Below are positions 43,208 through 55,877 of a stretch of 64,000 nt of DNA, one piece after another. Every line of letters starts with the position of its first letter. Position 1 is the first letter of the stretch. Origin of the DNA: Peribolospora baueri (taxonomy: Eukaryota; Basidiomycota; Peribolosporomycetes; Peribolosporales; Peribolosporaceae); the NCBI GenBank assembly GCA_029717555.1, contig JAMDHS010000047.1:110347-174346 (forward strand). The letters run 5' to 3'. The translations under genes were made by a program, and so were the position numbers. Below the pieces are notes generated by a model. That model made no database searches. It had not been told where the DNA came from and worked only from the letters and a program-made list of their open reading frames with translations.

Positions 43208-46200
43208 TCACCGCGCGGTCTCCCGATAGAACTTGCCGGCCTCCTCGATCCAACCGTGCTCCAACTGGAGCCATTGCGCCACGAGCTCATCCTCCACCTG
43301 AGACTTCCGAGCCATGTCGATGGCTTTGATAGTCACGTCGAACGCAGCGCTGACGGGGCGGTGGTCAGAGACGGTGGGCTCGAAGCGCTTGTAGAAATGA
43401 GGTACGATGCGCTCTTGCCGTGGACATCGATACAAGATCCGGTCGCACCACGCTGGGATGCGCGCTTTCTCGGACGAATCCCAGATCTTCGTCCCTCGGT
43501 CGTACTGCCGGCGGAAGGAGAGGGGAAGTGAGGGCGCAAGTCGTAGGGCACGAAAACGAGATTCGATGACTGACGAAACGCACCTTGTATGTTGGATCAA
43601 AATCAAGCCGCTGCTCTGTGAAGCTCTTCAGCCTGAAGGCCGGGTTGTTCTTCAGCTCCTTGAGAAGCTGATCGTTCTCCCTCAAATGCTCCAACTTGTG
43701 CTCTGCGATCGCCCGGATACATTCTTCTCGGCGCAAGTCGATGCGGTAGTTCAGGTCGCCGTTGAGGAAACAGATCTCGTGATCGAGCACCATCGATCCG
43801 TCTCCACCACCGACATAACACCCGTCCGAGGTGGGCAGCTCAGCGAACGTCTCCGCCTCGAGGATATCCATCACATCGTTGTTCCGCTGACGGACGTGCC
43901 TCTGCCCCGCTGCGAGGTGGCAGTTTACGAAGCAGAGGGACGTATCGTCCACCACCATGCGAGCGACGATCGCTCCCTGCAAAAATTAGCACGGAGCCTC
44001 TAAGTCAGTTCTCATCGTCCTGTCGCCAATAGCACAATCGAGACTTACACCCCCTCACCTTGTTCCCGTACCGGCCCCCCATGCCCGTCTTGACGGTCGT
44101 GACGGCGATATCTCGAAGCCTTTTGTGCTCGGCGTTCTTGATGAAAACGCAAGTGAACAAACCGACGAGGTTCTCCGCATGCACGACCGTGTACGGGCAC
44201 TCGGGCGGCATGGCCAATCGGACAGCTTGCACCAGTCGCTCGTACCAGAGACGATAGGCTGCAGACACGCTGTCGGACATTGGGGAGGACTTCTTCTTGG
44301 AGAGCAGCATCGTTTCTGCGATGGACAACGGCATATCTGCTTATCATCCCTACTCTCTGTCTTTTTTACCAGAACGTGAGACTTACTGGCAGTCAGCTTC
44401 TTGTTCTCGAGATCGATGAGCTCTTGGAAGCCGAACACGATGATGTCGGGGCTATCCACGCTGCGCAAGCAATTGCTGAGGAACTCTATGTTGTCCACCA
44501 CGCCAAATTCGGCGTGTCGGGTGGCGAGGTCTGCCGGCGTAGCCGCATCGACATTCCAGGTCGTGATGAGCACCCGAAGAGGCCGGTAAGTGCAAAAACG
44601 CGCCTCCTGCTCCCAGAGTTCGTGCTCTAAGAGTGCCCGAGAGGGCAGTGTATAGACGAAAGACGAGATCAGCAACGTCAAGCGAAAAAGGGGCACTGAA
44701 GGAAGCGAAGCAAAGCGGAGCGATCGATGACAGAGACGACTCACCGAACCAATCGGCGGTACAAAGGCCGTCCCAGACGCGTACGCACCAGTCCATACCG
44801 GCGCTAACAACCCTCAGCTGACCCTTGCTGTCGAGACGGCTGGGCTCGACGACGATGCGCGTGACGGGCTCTTTGTGCGCCTTCCACATCTTCTTCACTC
44901 TCCACGGCCTAGTCTCTAAGTTGTACACGCATATCGCCCCGCTCCTGTACCCAGCCCAGAGATACCGTGTGACACCCACTAGAGTTGTCACCTGGGAGGT
45001 CGTGATACGGTGCACGGCGACGCAAACGTACGGCGCAGACGGGGAGGACGAGGTTGCTCCGTCGGACATGCCAACTGACACCAAGGGGGTGCGATCCTCC
45101 CATATGGACACGTGGCCCGTCTCGTGTCCGAGAAACACCTTACCAGGTTGAGAGGGAAGTAGCGTACCGGCGGTGACGGCTCCTACGCCTGTAGCGAGCT
45201 CGTGAGGTATACCGATCGGCCTGGGAGTGACGTTGAAGCCGCCGTCTCCGGAAGGCGAGGTCGACACGGGCTCGTAGATCCTTATGCTCGGGCCCTTACC
45301 AGTCGCGAGCGCAGTCTTGCTCCCCGCAGGACCGGTGGACACCCAGAGGCGGTAGCCTAGCCAAAGGACGCGGAGGCCGCCTTGCTTGGAGGCGTCGAGA
45401 GCGATGCGCTGCGTGCGCGGCGAACAGCTTAGATAGGTCGACTTCGAGACGGGAGTGGAGGCATCCGCCGAAGGGGAAGGGGAGGGAGAAGGAGAAGACT
45501 GGTGGTGGTGGTGGTAGGGTGGCCAGATCTGCATCTTCCCCGACTCGTCTAGCGTGACCATGTGGTCAGCCCTGCCACGGTAGATGCCGATGACGGCAGA
45601 GGAGTGGGCGGAGTGGCGGACGTCGACGATCGACGACGTCTCCAGGTCCAACTCCCACAGCTGACCCTTGTTTGTGCCGCACCACAGATATCGACCGTCT
45701 AGGTTCTCCATGTCCTCGGCTCCTGCCCCTTGTGTTGAATCGTAGTCATGGTTGCTGCCGATGCCGCGACCGACCTTAAAGGCCATGGCCGTGATCTTCT
45801 CCTCTTTGCTCTCTCCGACTGTATTGACCTGCCTCACGCTCCCGGTTGTCATCAAGGGCAAGTCCATGTTGAACACCTTGACGTGATGACTGCCCGTGAC
45901 GATCCATCTATCGGTGACGGCAAAAGCGTTGAAGTGATTCCGAGCATCGGCGTACAGTAAAGGTTGATTGACGAACGACGGCGGACGCCGGTTGGCCGTC
46001 GTTGTATCGGGCATTTCCTCCATCATCGCCTTGGCCTTGGCCGCTGCAGGCGGGACGCGGTCCTCGTCCTCCGAGCTGCTCGAGCCGCCGTCTTCGGGAG
46101 TCAGCCGTCTGGCCGGCGGCTTCTCCCCTACGTGCAAGGTCCGCAACGGGGGGGGAGGCGGCTTATAGGCTTCCGGATCTGACAGAGACAAAGTTGCTCC

Positions 46201-47925
46201 AGGCTCATCTGCGGGGGAACGGGCCCGTGTAGGTTCCGGCCGTGGACGGTCTGGAAGGGGAGGAGCAGCGACTTGAGATGCTGAGGGGGATACCGTCCTT
46301 GCTCCAACGGCGGCGGAATGCATCGGAGGAGGTAGCGGGGGTGTTATCGTCGGTGTAGCCGTATGAGACGCCGCAAGGCTGTCTGGTGCAGACTCGGGCC
46401 CCTTTCGGCTAGGCAAAGAGGGAGGCGGCAAAGGCGGCGAGATGGCGATAGAGGAATGGGCCATTCCGGGCGAGGAAAAGGGTTGGTGACTGGGGGTGGG
46501 CCGAGGGGGTATAGCGGGAGGTGATCTTGCCGACAAGGATGGTAGAGAGCTTGACGGCCAGTTGACGACACCCAGACCTGCCCCGCCAGACAGACTGTGA
46601 AGGCCGGCGGAAGAGGTCGTGATGTTATCTATGCCTATATGCAATTCTTCTGCTCCCGTTGATTCCGGATCCGAGAAAGGATCTGCCGTGCAGCTTTCGT
46701 CCTGGGCCGTAGAAGACATCCCTGCACCCTGGAACGATTCTTCTGATGGGCGAGACTTCCGGTTTACTGTAGCAGGAGAGCCAGAACGCGCTGCCCTTGG
46801 CAGAGACGAGACTGGTCTTCTGCTCGGGCTCGTCGCCCGACCAGGCGAGGACAACAGGGAAGGAGATGTCGTCGCTTCTTGCCCACCGCTGACAACAGTC
46901 GGTCGGGTGCTGAAATTGCGAAGGGTCTTCGGGACAGGAGGTGCACTGGGGACGATTCCCTGACCAAACCGCGAGGCGAGCGCCTTGACACCCCTTGTTG
47001 GCAATGCTTCCGTGATATCCAGCCCGGCTCCCGTATCAGGGAGTGGGAGAGGGTTGTTGACCGGAGAGCTCAGCGCTCGACTGTGGGATGGGGAGACAGG
47101 CCTGGATGGGACAGGAGAGTGTGAAGGAGAGGGCGAGGGGGAGAGTTGAAAAGCGGACCTGGACGTGGGGACACAGAGTGATGCCGACATAGGTGGCGGA
47201 GGCGGGGGAGGCCTACTCCCGAGGCTGGTCGCACTGCCAGCAACGACGTTGGGAAGAGCAAACAAACCAGAAGCAGAAGTAGAGGATAGGCCGGGCTTTG
47301 GTGGGCGCGCCGGCGGGCTGTTACCTCTTCTCCCTGGCGACTTGTTCGGTGCGACGGCCCGGGTCCTTGATGGACTGGGCGGCGAAGAGGGTGCAGCACT
47401 GGTGGAACCGTGAAGCGGGCCTGCTTGCAACGAGGAGCTGGACGAGGAGAGGTCTGGCACGGACGGCGAGGACCTCATTGGCACCGTGACACTCAAACTC
47501 GGCTTCCTCTGTTCCCCTCCATCCTTGTCTCCGTCATCGCCTTGGCTCCCAGAGGAGATGAATCCAATCTCGTCGCAAGTCGCAGAGGGAGAGGCGGGGT
47601 TGCTCGTGGAGCGTTGACGGCCGTGTAATCGTGCTGCTCCTGCACCACCGTTGTCCGAAAAAGTGCCCTGGTACACAGGTCCTGACGGCGACCGGCCAGG
47701 CGTCCAGAGCCGTTGCACGCTCGGTCTCGCCGGCGTATCCTTGCCACCCGGACGGTCAATGGAAGGAACATTGGAGGCGCCAGACCCAGAGGGAAAGGGA
47801 GGGCTGTTCTGAGAGAACGCGGCGGCCCGTTGGAAGGCTTCGAAACGTGATTTGAGGGAGGAAACCCCAAGTGGAGGCGGGAGATCCGGGTCCTCATCAC
47901 GAATGATGGGGGACGGTGGGGACAT
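43208..47925 (-). CDS. Inositol-polyphosphate 5-phosphatase with N-terminal WD40 domain
   Basis: Removes the 5-phosphate of phosphoinositides or inositol phosphates. About 1462 residues from exons 44745-47925, 44387-44626, 44059-44336, 43584-43976 and 43208-43504. The first about 550 residues are Pro/Ser-rich and disordered, with poly-Pro runs that could bind SH3 domains. A WD40-like propeller follows (RWIVTGSHHVKVFNMD, GRYLWCGTNKGQLWELD, YLWAGYRSGAICVYNL, RVVSAGMDWCVRVWDG). The catalytic IPPc domain starts at VLITTWNVDAA and has IIVFGFQELIDLE (metal-binding Glu), NGDLNYRIDL, RIPAWCDRILYR and SDHRPVSAAF, so all core residues are present. The ATG at 47925 is the first in frame. The long first exon is open throughout. 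A WD40-5-phosphatase arrangement is known from plants and from fungi. The gene starts divergently from the Zn2Cys6 gene. Confidence 0.92.
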
Positions 47926-48403
47926 GGCGGAAAAGCAGGCCCTCAAGGCCTCAAAGAGACGTTAGCGAGGAAAAAGCGGTGGAAGTACGGGTGGACGCGA
48001 GGGGAGATCCCAGCCGGCGAGAGTGGTCTGGCGTCCTTCCCAGACCGACCTGCCCAACGACGGCGCCGCCAAACCGGGTCAAGCAAGAAGGCGAGGGCGC
48101 GCCGGTCGATGGGCGCTGCAGAAGGACGGACGAGAGACGGCGTCCGCTGATCAGGAAGGAGCGAAGGTGTCCGCCGACGTCGCTGTTTGTTGCATCGCTT
48201 ACTGTATCCACCGCCTTCATGCTGCGGCAGCTCCACGGCCGCTCGGGTCTTAGCTGCGGCGAGCCGTCGGTAAGCCAGGAAGCTCGGGCAGTCGCGATCA
48301 CTTTCGACTCGCTCACGACTTCGATTCTCGTCGCCGCCTCTCGCCTCTCGCTATCTACCCATCCCGTCACGGCGGAGGCCGAGCCCGGTCAGCGACTTAC
48401 AAC
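47926..48403. promoter_or_regulatory. Divergent promoter region, 478 bases
   Basis: Lies between the start codons of the WD40-5-phosphatase (-) and the Zn2Cys6 regulator (+). The two genes may share control elements. No binding site is assigned. Confidence 0.5.
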
Positions 48404-51400
48404 ATGGCGGCGTCTGGCTCCGGCTCCGGCTCGCCTTTGCGTCCGTCAGGTAAGGGCGCTTCTTCCAACGCAGGCGCCGTCGCCGCCCTCGGCTTCAAGC
48501 CGCTCAGGACGCGCAAGGCGTGTCAGCTTTGTAGACTTGTGAGCGTCGTCGCACGAGGCTGTACCCGGGGTGTATTGTTCTTGTGCGTGGATCTCACTTT
48601 ATTTCCTTCTATGTCTTGACGCCGTTCACGGCTTTCTGCAGAGGAAAGTCAAGGTGGGTGAATGATGCACAAGCTAGCTTCGTGCACACGGAAGTCACAT
48701 GATGTCATCAAATTGATGGGCTTGCGTCGGTCTTCTTTCTCCTTTCCCACCTGCGACTCCAGTGTGACGGGGAGCAACCTTGTCGTGGCTGTCGCGTCCA
48801 CAACTCGGTCTGCCAGTACGGGCCCGGTGGCTCACCAGGCGACATGCCCTTGGCGGGCGTCGGCGGCGGAAGTCCCTCCACCCCCACACCGAACCCTGGT
48901 ATCATTTACGGGCAATTCCCTCGAACAAGTGGTGGATTTGGGCGATTTTTGCCCGGCGAGCTAGGCGTTGGACCGAACACGAGCTTGGATGGCGGGGCCG
49001 AAGGCAAAGGGAGAGAGGGGGATGAAAATGGGTGAGCAGTGCCTCCCTTGCGGGGACGTTATCTCTAGGACAAACGGATTTAAGCTGTTGGCGCTGAGCG
49101 GTAAGTTTTGGTTTACTATATCTCTCTACACAGACGACCTACGAAGAGGGCCCGGGGCTCGATGGACCCAAGCGGCCGATCTTCTGCTTCACAACATCTC
49201 GATCTCCTTTCCGCTGCTGCTGTCGATCATCACCGCGTCGAACACCAAGCTCTCGCGTCGAGCGCACCGGGGCCCGCGAACTACCAGAATGTTGCCTTCG
49301 CGTTTCCGGACCCTGCTTTCGCCCACATGCAGGGCCATGAAGAAGCATCGCCGGGCTTCGGGGCCTCAGAGCAGTCCTCTGCTCAACATCCTCACCTCGT
49401 CCCTGGTGCGACGACAATTACTGAAGACGAAATGCGGGCTTCGGCTCTACCACGTTCATTTCAGAGATTTAGTCGCCGCCCTCCAGCGAGCCTCACGGAC
49501 GGCATCAGATCATGGAATGTAAAAACGAACAGCATGCAGTATTATGGTCAGTTTTCCAGGATGATGACTTGGATGGCGTTCCTCGAGAGGGTGCTTACTT
49601 AGCTTCCCTGCACCTGTCCTAACCGTGCAGGTTCGCTCTCCATTTTTAACCTTCAGCAACGTCTCATCCAGGTCATCCAGGCTTTGCGCCTCCGTGAGCG
49701 GTTTGCTAGCAATGGGGACCGGGCCGTCTCCTCAACTGCTCCATCCGGTGTTAAATCAGCCGAACAGTCTGCGGCGAGCTCCGCCGAAGGTACTGGAGAG
49801 CAGCCACAAGGCCAGGAGAGCAGGACCAGCGCCATCGATCCTGCGCTCTCCGCCCAGCAGTCTTCGCGTCAGGCTTCCGAGACCGCCTACTCCGGAGGTG
49901 ATGGCGCTGCCACACCCGGTATGATTGATCCGGCTACGGGGCGACCATCTCGTGTTCCAGAGGCTTTCAGCGAGTATGGCTATCAGCGTCTGCTCTTCCG
50001 GTGGGAGCCCGGAGAGGCCGGCGTGCCGAGCCGGAAGAGCGCCATTCTAGGCGATTTGAGCGGCTTGGGCGCACCTTTGTTCCTCCCGCTCGAACTCGTC
50101 CATCGGCTCGAGGACAACTACTTCCGATTCGTTCATCCTCTCTTTCCTATCTTGGAGCGCGGCGACGTCAGGAAATGGATCGACAGCATGTGGACAATGG
50201 GCCTCGTGCCGCCCCGACCGGTTGCGGGCAATTCGGGCGAATTGTCCTCGGTTGTTGCAGGACCGCATAGGCTGAGGAATAACGAGGCAGCGCTCATGTT
50301 CATGGTGCTCTGCCTCGGTGCGTTCTTGGATGACGGCGAACCAATGTCCACCTGGAAAGCGTCACGAGGCTTGCCGGGCGCCAATGTGGCCGATTCCACT
50401 ACTCAGCTCATCGATCAGACCTACATGAATAAGGAAACCATGGAGGCGTGCGCGGATCAGCTCTGTGCTATGGCGAAGACCAAGCTTGAGGACATCATCG
50501 AGGACAGCAGCGTTCGTAGTGTGCAATGCCTGCTGCTCATGGTGAGTTTTGTTCGAAGATTCAGCGCAGCGGGCGGAAAAATGACTTTTTCGTCATTTGT
50601 CTTCCGATCTGCCTCGCCAGTCATTCTACCTCATAGAATGGTCCAAACCAAACGGTGGGTTCCCAGAACAAAGCCTCGCTCGCCGATAACTTGAACAGAC
50701 TGACCAACGCACCCATATTTCGATCCTTGTTCAGTCGCGTACCTCTACTTCGGTCAAGCGGCCCGTATGGCCATCTCTCTGGGCCTGCACCGAGAGTCGT
50801 CGTACGCATGCATGACTCCAGCGGACTCTGTGCGCCTGAGGTTGCTCTGGTGGTCCTGCTATCAGGCCGAAAAGTGAGTTGTCTCCTCGCCTAGGTTACG
50901 TTCGCTTCTGTACCGCTGGAAAGGACACTGACTCGCGTCGATGCAAATGCCCTATTCAGGCGATTCTCTTACTGGTTTTCGAGAACGTCGGCCATCCGAG
51001 AAGAAGAAATCGATTGCGCCCTTCCAGAGCGACCAGAGGCAAGTGATCACGTTAACAGCGGCTGGTCTTCTTCCGTCTGTCTAATTGTACTGACATAATT
51101 TTCCCTTTTGGCCCGATGTACAGCTCGCCGACAATTTCCTCAGAGGCTTGTCGCAAACAATTCGCCTGGCAAGCGACCTCTTGAAGATAGTCAACAACCC
51201 TCATCCGTCCCCTGGCATGCTTCTCGAAATGATGCACGGTCTCGACGCGCAGATGGTCGATATTTGCCAGAGCCTGCCTGAAGTGCTTCGGTGGGGCTTG
51301 GAGTGCGAACTCGGAAAGGAGCAGGTGGTCAAGGGACAGGAGGACGAGACGATTGCGCTTTGGAGATTCGAGCTGAATACTGGTAGGTTGGCTACCGATC

Positions 51401-52814
51401 TGCCCGGTTTACTCATCCGTGTGGACTAAGGCCGCTTTCTTTTGCATCTTATTCCAGTCTGGTGGCACATACGTCTCCTCTTCTATCGACCATTCGTCCT
51501 TCTCGCCTTATATTGCTGTGCGTCCAAGCAAGTGTTCCCGCCAGAGGCCTCTCCCGCCATCGAAAAGGGCGGACACATCGCAAGACGTCTGATCTACGTC
51601 ATTGATTCCCTGTAAGTGGAGATGGCTAGAATCGTCACTGTCGTAATAACTGGGACATTCATTCGTCGACGTGCACGCTTGAATGATATTCTCGCTCTCA
51701 GTACCGCTCGACATCCGCCACTTCGCAACTTCAAGTTCACGACGTTCTACCTGCACAGCGCCTGCTCGACGCTCTTGGCAGACATTCTTTGTGACCCCCG
51801 TGCGCAGCAAAAGGCCTTCGGTCATTTCGCGGCCATCGATCGAGCGGTGAAGTGGCTGGAGTTTTCCAGCAAGAAGTATTTCGATGTCGGTGAGTGCTAA
51901 GTTCCGATTTTGAACCGGCAGGGACGCGGAAGTTGACTCACGTGGGCTTTTTGTCGCTGCCGTCTTTACCGCTTTACCAGGAACAACATCCACTCTGAAA
52001 ATGGCACGGGTGCGTTCTTTTGTCAAGAAGGCTAAGTACCTTCTCATATATCCTGGTCCTGACAAAGTTGCCATTTTTCTTGCTCGCAGGACGTCATGGC
52101 CTTGGCAAAAAACGTGGTCCAGGCGGCTTCGGATCAGCGGCGAGCACGCGGTCCCAAAGCCACCGTCGAGAAACCCCGTCAGAACGGTGAAAGAGCTGGG
52201 AATAACATACTGGCGCCTCTCAGTGCGGCGAAGAACGCCGCGAGTGGGGTCAACCCGACGAGGCTATCGAACGTGACCGCTTCTCCCGTGTCCGAGAACA
52301 ATTCTTCCCCGGGAAATTTTGAGGCGGAACTGGCGGCTTCTTTTGACTGGCTCGCGCAGAACGCCGGGTCGGAGGGTCAGAGCTCCTCGCCACATGCTCT
52401 CGACTCGCTGGTCTACGACCCTTCCTTGTTCTCTCTTAACATGTCCGGTGTGCGACTCGGACCTCAGGCCTCGACAACTCCTGGTGCAGCTCAACAAGCA
52501 CAGATAGGTGTCACCGGCGCGCAGGTAACCCGAGAGACGGGACAATCCGGCGTGCGAGTTGTGCAAGAGATGCCCTTCGCCGGGGCGGTCACCGCGCCAA
52601 CTGGCCTGGCAGCCGTCCCAGGAGTGGACGTGGACGTTACGAACGGAAGACAACCTGGCGTTGATATGGCGTGGATGATGGGTGGGTGACTTTTGCTTGC
52701 TTTCCTCTTTGAAAATTCCCAACACGCTGACGTCACACGTTGCGCCGGTTTACATGCGTCCTCCTCACCGCAGATGGCGTTTCTGTTCTGGACTGGCCTT
52801 GGGGTGCTGCTTAG
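48404..52814 (+). CDS. Zn2Cys6 fungal transcription factor
   Basis: Nuclear DNA-binding regulator of about 1084 residues. Exons: 48404-48538, 48642-48653, 48763-49031, 49134-49546, 49631-50541, 50621-50654, 50735-50873, 50960-51038, 51124-51382, 51458-51611, 51702-51889, 51981-52009, 52090-52681 and 52774-52814. The zinc cluster has Cys at 40, 43, 50, 56, 59 and 66 (CX2CX6CX5CX2CX6C) and is split over three exons, the middle one of only 12 nt (RKVK). A basic RPTKRARG motif looks like a nuclear signal, and a helical LQQRLIQVIQALRLRERF stretch may be a coiled coil. The fungal_trans middle domain shows FVHPLFPILERGDVRKWI, YLIEWSKPN, AYLYFGQAARMAISLGLHRES and RLRLLWWSCYQAEK. The last exon ends VLDWPWGAA. 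The intron after 51038 has a GC donor. Target genes are unknown. Confidence 0.92.
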
Positions 52815-53034
52815 TCGAAGAGACTTTGTTGCGCTCTCTTATCGTGTTAATGCTGATTGCCTCTGCTCCATGGTTCGTCGGTCTGTACTGCGGAACAATT
52901 TCGTTCTATCCGTCATGATCTGCCCTGCCCGTCTCCGTTGAGACGAGCCCTTCCGACTCTCTCGCGCAGAGCAACGTACTTTGCTTTCTTGCCACTCTCC
53001 CCGAGCAGCAGACCTTTCCGCTCTTGAACCGCCA

Positions 53035-55343
53035 TCAAGGGCCAGCTCGGAAGTGCTCTCCGAAGAAATCGCGAAGGTCGCCGACCAGGGCGACCGGGTT
53101 ATCCTTCGAGCAAACGCAAGCGAGGAGGACGATGTGAAGAAGCAACGTGTGAGGACGGACAAATAAAATAAAAAATAAAATAAAATAAAAGAGGCCGTGC
53201 GAAAGACCGCATTTACGATGGGCGCGGCGCTCACCAAGGCGGCAAAGTGTCCACCGTGCTCGTGCCGGCGATGCCAGACAAGGTCTTTTGCCCAGGCTTT
53301 CAACCACTTGAGCGGCGGGCTAGCGAGCTCGTACTGTGGCGGTACGGAGCGCCCGAGGGGGTCAGTCTCTCATCATGGTGACTTTTTGATCACCGGCCGA
53401 ACCCGGGACCTGGTGTTCAGGACCCTCGAGGACGGCACTCACCCTGAAATACGAAAATCCCATCGGCGTCCCTCTGGCGGCAAAACGCGGGTCCGTTCCT
53501 ACGCGCTGCAACAGTCCGTCGGATTCCTTGTACGGAAGCACGGCTATGTCCGGCGCATGATGCGTGTTCAGAACGATTTCATCCAACCCACGCATGGCGC
53601 CGAGGAGGGCGAACGAGGACGCCGCACGTAGATGACTCACATGTGTGAATGGTTCCAGTGAGCCAGTAGAGAGCTGCTGTGTTGATGATCTCCTCGTCCG
53701 TCACCAGGGATGGCGAGGACACGGCGGTCGGAGAGTCCTGGTTGAACGCAGGGGCGCGCGGATCGACCCATAGCTGGAACTTTTCCAAGAGGCTGTCGAG
53801 CAGGGTTGTCCAGAGACGGTCAGATGGTGGAAGCGATGGAGACGACGGCGACAAGCGCAGGAGACCCACTATGCCAAGATCGAAACGGGCGAGTCGTACA
53901 GCGCCAAGCCTATCGTCGAGGGCTTTAAAGGGTGAGGGTGGGTGAGAAGACGAGCTCGTCACGGTGAGATCATTAGCGCGGCTCACCTTTGTGGACTGAA
54001 TTTCGCTGTGAAGCGGAAGAGGAAAGGAGGAAACCGTCAATCCCGGCCGTCTTCAATGCGATATGGGGGGACCTCCTGATCTCACTAATAACCAGATCCG
54101 CTTTTGACGTATTCCAAGGCTCGAAGGAGGCCGAACCGCTCAAACTCGTCGAACGACCATCCAATCGCCTTTTCGGTCAGCCATGCAGGAAAGAGGGCGA
54201 CGGCGAGGTTGAAAGGGAAGGGCGGTTGAGGGACCCAAAGCTTTGCGGCAGAAAAGGCGAGGCGAAGAAGGAGGGATGTGAGCACGACGGCGAGCGTCGG
54301 CCAGAAGCGAAAGAATGGGCGCCCGATCCGAGTCGCTCTCACGGTGAGATGGTACGCCCTGCACTCGGGATACGTCGCCAAGGATTTTGTCACGGCGGTG
54401 CCCCAGTCTCCGCCATGGGCTGCGTAGCTCGGATAGCCGAGGATGTCGGTCATGAGCGTGTGTAATACGGCGGCAGTGTCTATGAGATCCCAGCCTTTGC
54501 GTGGCGGACGGGAGGAGAAACCGTAGCCGAGGAGGGAAGGCACGACGACGTGAAAGCTGAGGGACGAGAGAACGACGGAGACGACGGAGATGGGTCAGCC
54601 GGGGGTCTTTACAAAAATGAAACACCAACGAAATGGACACGCACGCTTGTTGGCCTTCCGGCGGATTGGTGAGCGGTTCGATGATGTGCAGGAACTCTGC
54701 AAAGCTACCCGGCCAGCCTGAATCGAAGAGTTGAAAGGGGTGGGGGGGGCGTCGGTGCCAATCACGTAATTGATAGCAACCGACGGCGAGAGAAGGAGGA
54801 TGGGAAAGCGCGTCGGGGAGGAGGACTACTCACCGTGGCACAGGATGAGAGGCACGGCGTCAGACCTGTGAGAACGCTGGTGGATGAAGTGAACGTCGAC
54901 GGTCTCGTCCGACGGCAGGCCGGCCGGCGAGGAGCTCGCGCTCTTGGAGAGAGGGTGAGGCGGCGGGGTTGGAAGGGTGACGATGAAGTGTTTGAACCTT
55001 GGGAGGCCGAACGAAACGGGCAAAAGAAAAAAAAAAAAAAAGAAAAAAAAAAAAGGGGGCGGTCAGCAGGACAAAAAAAAGCACAAGCCCAACCGCGCCC
55101 TTCAACCTCTCTCACTACAGACCTATTCATCCGCCCCTCCACAATCCTCCAATCCCACCCGCCCGCACGCCACTCTTCAACAAGCTTCTTCAACTTTACA
55201 GTATCCGTTCCATAATCCCAGCTAGCGCCCGGTAAGAGGGGTTCGGCGGGCAAGTCGGCATGTTCGAGTTTGCGGTGTAAGAGGTCTAGTCGGGATTGCG
55301 GGATGGAGATGGAGAAGGGTTTGGGTGTTTTGTCGACTGTCAT
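53035..55343 (-). CDS. Epoxide hydrolase (alpha/beta-hydrolase with EHN domain)
   Basis: Hydrolyses epoxides to diols. About 473 residues from exons 55123-55343, 54834-54997, 54645-54717, 54086-54556, 53987-54005, 53870-53922, 53641-53792, 53443-53543, 53235-53333 and 53035-53103. The N-terminal EHN part reads PFSISIPQSRLDLLHRKLEH, then HFIHQRS, the oxyanion motif HGWPGSF, and VVPSLLGYGFSSRP. The nucleophile elbow is HGGDWG (Asp near 203). Later come GSGYYEIQSTKPSTIGLALYDSP, LLEKFQLWVD, the catalytic-His region HGGHFAAL (His near 447) and VALVGDLRDFF at the end. There is no obvious signal peptide. The segment 54241-54342 is a 102-base stretch with intron-like ends and no stop; removing it gives 439 residues. 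Two introns are very A/T-rich. It ends 220 bases from the convergent Zn2Cys6 gene. Confidence 0.88.
53160..53190 (-). repeat. (TAAAA)n repeat in an epoxide hydrolase intron
   Basis: A run of TAAAA/TAAAAA units lies in the last intron; on the coding strand it is T-rich. Confidence 0.85.
55022..55055 (-). repeat. A-rich run in the first epoxide hydrolase intron
   Basis: Long A runs broken by single G residues on the plus strand form a T-rich pyrimidine tract on the coding strand. Confidence 0.8.
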
Positions 55344-55877
55344 TATGGCTGCGCGGCGATGTGGAGGAGGTGGGAGATAAACAAGGTAGAGCGAGGGACG
55401 TCCATCTCTTTATCTCGTACGTCTGTCTATCTATCACATGACACTTTTCCCCGGATTGCCATGTGGAATAAGAGTACGCACTTTTCTTGGGTTCGGGCCT
55501 ATCTGACCCCACACCACAGAACGACCGGACCGACTTGAAAAAAAAAGGTCCCGCCCGCACCGATTTTCCGCTCATTCTACATAATCCCAAGAGCGCCTTT
55601 CTCGACGCTATCCCGATTCGACAAGAAGACCAGAAGACACACGGAGTACTCGTACACACACCCCCCAAACCTTCACTCCTCGCCCAATCCCAGCTCGGCT
55701 GACGGAGGCGGGTCGGACCGAAACGAAACGCAAACGGCACGCAATGTCCCGGAAGATGTAGTAGTGAAGAAAATCAAAGTGGGCAAGGAAGGAGGAAGGA
55801 GAGGGGGCGTCCGCCATATATGAATGTTCGGGGAAGGAAGGAGGGAAGGGTGGACGGCAGCGAGGGGGCTGCTCGGA
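55344..55877. other. Intergenic region between two minus-strand genes
   Basis: Contains the promoter of the epoxide hydrolase gene and the 3' flank of the NIPA-type gene. No gene is recognised in 534 bases. Confidence 0.55.
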
